Source: Hofstenia miamia (lineage: Eukaryota; Xenacoelomorpha; Acoela). Taken from it: a DNA stretch of 64,000 nucleotides. Location: positions 652,546-716,545 of the forward strand of contig SCFE01000102.1 in the NCBI GenBank assembly GCA_004352715.1, read 5' to 3'. The notes beneath the pieces were generated by a model. The model did not search any database and was not told the DNA's origin. It saw nothing but the letters and a program-made list of their open reading frames with translations. Positions 60,325 through 64,000 of this stretch are shown one piece after another; within the stretch, counting starts at the first letter, position 1; the number at the start of each line of letters is the position of its first letter. The translations under genes were made by a program, and so were the position numbers.

Positions 60325-61245
60325 ATGAATAAAGAGGACATACAAAGAAATTTATGTGCCATTTGTCAAGAAGAAAATGACAATGAGCTGCGCGAGTGCC
60401 AGTCTGGAATCCCGACACTAATAGAATATGGGAGACTCTTTGGTCTTGAAAAATTGAAGACATATCTGATCACTCGACAGGAAGAGAATTCAAGTGTCAA
60501 AATACATGCACAGTGTCAAAAGAACATTGGAAATTCTATCCGGAAAAGAAAGGCAAATCCAGACTATACTTTAGACAAAAGAAGTAAAATATCCAAAAGG
60601 ACAACCAGAAACTCCATTGAAACATTTAACTGGAAAGAACATTGCTTTTTTTGTGGTGACGAATGCCATGTAGATCCAAAACACCCCGACCGAAGGCAAA
60701 TTTTCAATGTACGTTACTTGCATTACCGGGAAAATATATTGAGATATTGTGAATCTAGAAAAGATTCATGGGCAGAAGAAGTAAAGCTCAGATTAATCAA
60801 TTGTATTGATTTAGTTCAAGCGGAAGCACGGTATCACGATGACTGTCGCACAAAGTTTACTGAGAGAGGTGTTAGCTCAAAAGCTCAAAAAGGAAGAGCT
60901 CATAATTCAACACAGCAAAATAATTTCGAAATATTGTGCAATTGGCTGGAAACCGAAGGTGAGTTATATTCCCTTGCAGAGCTACATGAGAAAATGAAGA
61001 AACTTACAAATTCTGAAAACATCTACTCATGTAAATGGCTTAAAACAAAGCTTATAGAAAAATATACCGACTCAATATTTTTTACTGAGGTGCAAGGCAA
61101 ACCAAATGTTGTATGTTTTACAGACACAGCAGGATGTCTTATTAACGATAAGTGGTACGAAAATAGAAAAAACAATATAGAGGAAGAAGCAGAAAGAGTT
61201 GTCAAACTGGCTGCTCAAATTATTCTTACGATCTACAGAATTTAA
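60325..61245 (+). CDS. N-terminal part: two CxxC...HxxC modules
   Basis: 306-codon ORF starting MNKEDIQRNLCAICQEE. Module 1: C11, C14 and H61, C64. Module 2: C107, C110 and H171, C174. The two modules have the same order of ligands and similar spacing (46 and 60 residues between pairs), so they look like an internal duplication of a zinc-binding unit. A basic stretch (RKRKANP, DKRSKISKR) lies between them. The last residues (ILTIYRI) are out of frame with the family, since the neighbouring frame continues as RSTEFNTDVYPSHEQ. Confidence 0.75.
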   Translation: MNKEDIQRNLCAICQEENDNELRECQSGIPTLIEYGRLFGLEKLKTYLITRQEENSSVKIHAQCQKNIGNSIRKRKANPDYTLDKRSKISKRTTRNSIETFNWKEHCFFCGDECHVDPKHPDRRQIFNVRYLHYRENILRYCESRKDSWAEEVKLRLINCIDLVQAEARYHDDCRTKFTERGVSSKAQKGRAHNSTQQNNFEILCNWLETEGELYSLAELHEKMKKLTNSENIYSCKWLKTKLIEKYTDSIFFTEVQGKPNVVCFTDTAGCLINDKWYENRKNNIEEEAERVVKLAAQIILTIYRI

Positions 61246-64000
61246 CACTGATGTATATCCATCTCATGAGCAAATGAGTAACATTGAATTGGGCAAAGGT
61301 TGGTTACCAACATATCTTAGGGTATTCATGGAATCGCTTGTAAAGAAAGAACTTAAACAAGTTAGCATTGGTCAAGCTATCGTAAATGCTGTGAAACCTA
61401 GATCCTCCATTGCACCAATTATGTTTGGATTGGGCATTGAAACCGATAAAGTTTTTGGATCAAGGTGGCTTTTGACTGAATTAAATCGACTAGGGTTTTC
61501 TATTAGTCACGATGAAGCAACCCGCTACAAGCAGTCTGTTGTCTGTTCTGAAAATGTAAGTGATTTCCTCAAAACAAACCTTGCTGGTTCCTTCAGTCAG
61601 TGGTCTGCAGACAATGTAGACCACAATGCATGTACGCTTGATGGTAAAGGTACACTTCATGGGATGGGTGTGGTAGTTTCAACAACACCAGGGAGTATAA
61701 TTCAAGGTCTCACACCAATACAAAGTCAAAAGGTAAGATGTGCAAATGACGTTATTGCAAGTAGTGGAATACCAGTTGTGGTGTACGATCCACAAGAGCA
61801 ACCAGGAATGTCATCAGTGATACTGAAACCATTGATAGAATTGAACATGGTAAATGTTCTACCTAAAGAATTAATTCATGATCATATATGGCACACTTTA
61901 TATTTCCATCCAAACCTACGTCCAAGTTGGTNGCTTGATGGTAAAGGTACACTTCGATGGGTGTGGTAGTTTCAGAAATCATCAAAGTTAAATCTTTGAA
62001 TATGGTTTGCATGTTAGGAGGGTTCCATCTTTTAATGAGCTTTATCGGAAGCATTGGAATGCTAATGAAAGCAAGTGGATTAGAAGAAGCCATGGAGCAA
62101 GTGTATGGAAAGAACACGGTACCTCATATCATTTCTGGAAAAGCAATTTCAAGGGCATTACGAGCTCATTTTCTTGCTGAATCTGCACTCGTCTGCAAGT
62201 TGATGATTCCTTTAGTTGATGGTGTAAGACAAAATGTAACACATGAAGAAGATGAAGAAGTAAGCGATGAGACATTAGAAAGAGCATCAGTGAAGTTCAA
62301 TGAACTGAATGTTGAACTTGAACAGATAATGGTTGATATGAAGGCAACTCCCTATCTCGATATTGATTTGCAACAATCAATGTTGAGGTTGATTGACAGC
62401 CTTGCAGAGTACAAAGATCTCCTTCAACAGTCCTCGCGAACAGCTAAATTTTGGCTGCAATACATATACTATATTGATGTTGTAAAACTTTTCATACGTG
62501 CAGAAAGGACTGGAGATTGGAATTTGCATGTTATAGCACTGAGTAGAATGATTAACTTGTTTGCTGCTACAGCTCACATTCATTATGCCAAAAGCGCAAG
62601 ACTACATCTCCAAAATATGCTTGATTTAAAAAATACACATCCTTGGGTTTATGAACAATTCGCTAACGGTCGTCTTCATACTATCAGACGTAGTGATAAA
62701 TTTTGGTCAGGATTGTGGGCTGACTTGATAATAGAGCAAGTAATGATGAGATCGTTAAAAAGCAGTGGTGGACTTACTAGAGGTAGAGGCATTTTAGAAT
62801 CAACACGTCAGTTATGGCTTGGAAGTATGCACAGATGTGCTGATATACACAATGCTATGAGTGAACTTACTGGTGCATATCGAAAAACAAGCGAGCAACA
62901 CGTTCAACTAACGCAAAGCCGTATTTTACGTGACCAACAAGATTTTAAGAAAATCAAAGAATGGTTTGATGTTCACGAACCTTTTTGTGAAAATGAACCG
63001 AATTTCAAGAGTCTCTCAAGTGGTTTGCTTGCTGCTGGATCTGACGTGAATTGTGACGAAGCAGAGAAAGTGGGGCGAAATATTCAATGTAAATTAGATG
63101 GCATGAACATGGAAAATATAACCATGAAAAGAAGTGATAAAGTTCACACTTTTGAAAATCTTTTGCCTACAACAAAAATTGGAGACGATATTATTCAAAT
63201 TAATCCAACAATATTATTCAGTCGGTTGACTGCGCTGGTAAATTTCTCAGACGAAATTGAAAGAAACTTTGGCTACGAACTTACCCCTGAGCCAACATCC
63301 CTCTTTAAACATGGAATGATGCGCAAACCTGTTAAAGCTGTTCTTAGAAACCACTTCTTGAAGACAGATAATTCCATTGTACTGGAAAGTTATGATGCTT
63401 GCGTAGTTGATGGTGGTGCATTACTTCACAAGGTTTACTGGCCGAAATCGACATATTCTGAGGTAATTGATCAGTACTTAGCTTTTATAAAGCGAAAATA
63501 CCAAAGTTTTGGAAGTGTGAGTGTTATCTTTGATGGCTACTCGGATGAAATGTCTACTAAATCGCAAGAACATAACCGGCGAATGACCAAAGCATCAGCA
63601 AGCATAAAGATTAGTAGAAACACTAAAGTGACTTGCAGCAGAGAAGAATTCTTAAATAATCCTCAAAATAAAGATCAACTTATAAAACTTCTTTGTGCCC
63701 GATTCCAAAAGGAGGGTTTTGTTGCATTGCAAAGTCATGGAGATGCTGATGTTTTAATCGTCAAAACAGTTGTTGAATATGCAGAATCTGGTAAAACTGT
63801 TGTAGTGGCTGCTGATGACACAGATATCCTGATATTAATGATGTATCATTGGCAGGATGCAATGGGTGAAATGATTTTCAGCACTGAGAGGAAGGAAGGT
63901 AAAAGATCAAAACTTTTCTACTGGAAAATCAGTGATCTACTTTCTGCCTGTGACTACCCTGAGCTTCTTTTGTTTGCTCATGCCTGGTGCGGATGTGATA
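60325..64000 (+). CDS. Intronless zinc-module and FEN1/PIN-like nuclease family protein, broken and cut by the window end
   Basis: Member of a large uncharacterised animal family known from repeated genomic copies; I have no established name for it. No introns. N-terminal segment (60325 to about 61221): CxxC (11,14), HxxC (61,64), CxxC (107,110), HxxC (171,174). Middle segment (about 61222-61930, next frame): family block WSADNVDHNACTLDGKGTLH. C-terminal segment (61957 to the end, first frame again): about 680 open codons with acidic motifs in FEN1/XPG order. The copy has a +1 frame change near 61210-61245 and a 42-bp near-copy of an earlier stretch after an N at 61932, so it is either a decayed copy or mis-assembled. 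Without introns and apparently multicopy, it may belong to a mobile element (inference). Confidence 0.7.
61933..61974 (+). repeat. 42-bp near-copy of 61636-61681 after a single N
   Basis: Identical to 61636-61681 apart from a 4-bp deletion. It sits where the protein should continue after NLRPSW, and downstream sequence resumes at EIIKVKSLNMVC. Probable mis-join at an unresolved position (N at 61932), or a local duplication that replaced coding sequence. Confidence 0.8.
61957..64000 (+). CDS. C-terminal part with FEN1/XPG-like catalytic motifs
   Basis: Open to the window end with no stop. After a helical region (LGGFHLLMSFIGSIGMLM and onward) it shows, in order: CVVDGGALLH (Asp at 63409), SVIFDGY (Asp at 63532), SHGDADVLI (Asp at 63742 and 63748), VAADDTDILIL (Asp at 63814-63825) and AHAWCGCD (Asp at 63997). 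These parallel FEN1 positions D34, D86 (FDGKPP), E158/E160, D179/D181 and D233 (GCDYC). A basic KSQEHNRRM stretch after FDGY sits where FEN1 has its basic helical arch. Predicted metal-dependent structure-specific nuclease; activity untested. Confidence 0.68.
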   Translation, partial: MGVVVSEIIKVKSLNMVCMLGGFHLLMSFIGSIGMLMKASGLEEAMEQVYGKNTVPHIISGKAISRALRAHFLAESALVCKLMIPLVDGVRQNVTHEEDEEVSDETLERASVKFNELNVELEQIMVDMKATPYLDIDLQQSMLRLIDSLAEYKDLLQQSSRTAKFWLQYIYYIDVVKLFIRAERTGDWNLHVIALSRMINLFAATAHIHYAKSARLHLQNMLDLKNTHPWVYEQFANGRLHTIRRSDKFWSGLWADLIIEQVMMRSLKSSGGLTRGRGILESTRQLWLGSMHRCADIHNAMSELTGAYRKTSEQHVQLTQSRILRDQQDFKKIKEWFDVHEPFCENEPNFKSLSSGLLAAGSDVNCDEAEKVGRNIQCKLDGMNMENITMKRSDKVHTFENLLPTTKIGDDIIQINPTILFSRLTALVNFSDEIERNFGYELTPEPTSLFKHGMMRKPVKAVLRNHFLKTDNSIVLESYDACVVDGGALLHKVYWPKSTYSEVIDQYLAFIKRKYQSFGSVSVIFDGYSDEMSTKSQEHNRRMTKASASIKISRNTKVTCSREEFLNNPQNKDQLIKLLCARFQKEGFVALQSHGDADVLIVKTVVEYAESGKTVVVAADDTDILILMMYHWQDAMGEMIFSTERKEGKRSKLFYWKISDLLSACDYPELLLFAHAWCGCD

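Noticed and set aside
1-64000. CRISPR arrays, operons, ribosome binding sites
   Set aside because: Spliced genes and transposon types show eukaryotic nuclear DNA; no regularly spaced repeats of CRISPR type were seen.

Overview
The window is AT-rich eukaryotic DNA with long introns, many (TA)n microsatellites, four runs of N plus one isolated N, and many decayed DNA transposons. Gene content and style (Popeye-domain gene, MADF/BESS gene, Tc1, hAT and piggyBac relics) point to an arthropod, most likely a non-dipteran insect. I cannot name the species.

Region by region. 1-7.7 kb is intergenic, with a piggyBac-like transposase relic (about 1.06-1.51 kb), a hairpin, a short hAT-like element (4081-4535) and a complete but decayed Tc1-like element (5711-7047). 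7714-40975 (+) is one large gene for a Popeye-domain (POPDC/Bves) cAMP-binding membrane protein. It has five coding exons that join in frame to 1117 codons plus a stop. Intron 1 is about 16.6 kb and has a GC donor, intron 2 is about 11.6 kb, and the last exon encodes a 798-residue Ser-rich tail with six copies of a short phospho-site-like motif. The introns hold MITEs, assembly gaps, a 3' fragment of a non-LTR retrotransposon, a broken coding relic and several clustered transcription-factor-like sites.

41-51.6 kb has no convincing gene, apart from an unexplained 157-codon minus-strand ORF, but contains hAT-like short elements rich in GGGTC/GGGCC. 51684-52464 (-) holds three internal exons of a coiled-coil ciliary protein resembling CFAP99. 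53905-55212 (+) is a two-exon MADF/BESS DNA-binding protein gene. It is either nested in an intron of the CFAP99-like gene or head-to-head with it. 56075-57701 is a second decayed Tc1-like element.

60325 to the window end (+) is the most interesting part. It is an intronless, very long protein of an uncharacterised animal family, with two CxxC...HxxC zinc-binding-like modules at the N terminus and, near the end of the window, a chain of acidic motifs in the order of the FEN1/XPG (PIN-like) nuclease active site. This copy has one frameshift and one suspicious near-copy junction beside an N, and it runs off the window. The recognisable genes have no obvious functional link; POPDC (membrane cAMP effector), CFAP99-like (axoneme) and MADF (transcription factor) appear to be independent neighbours.
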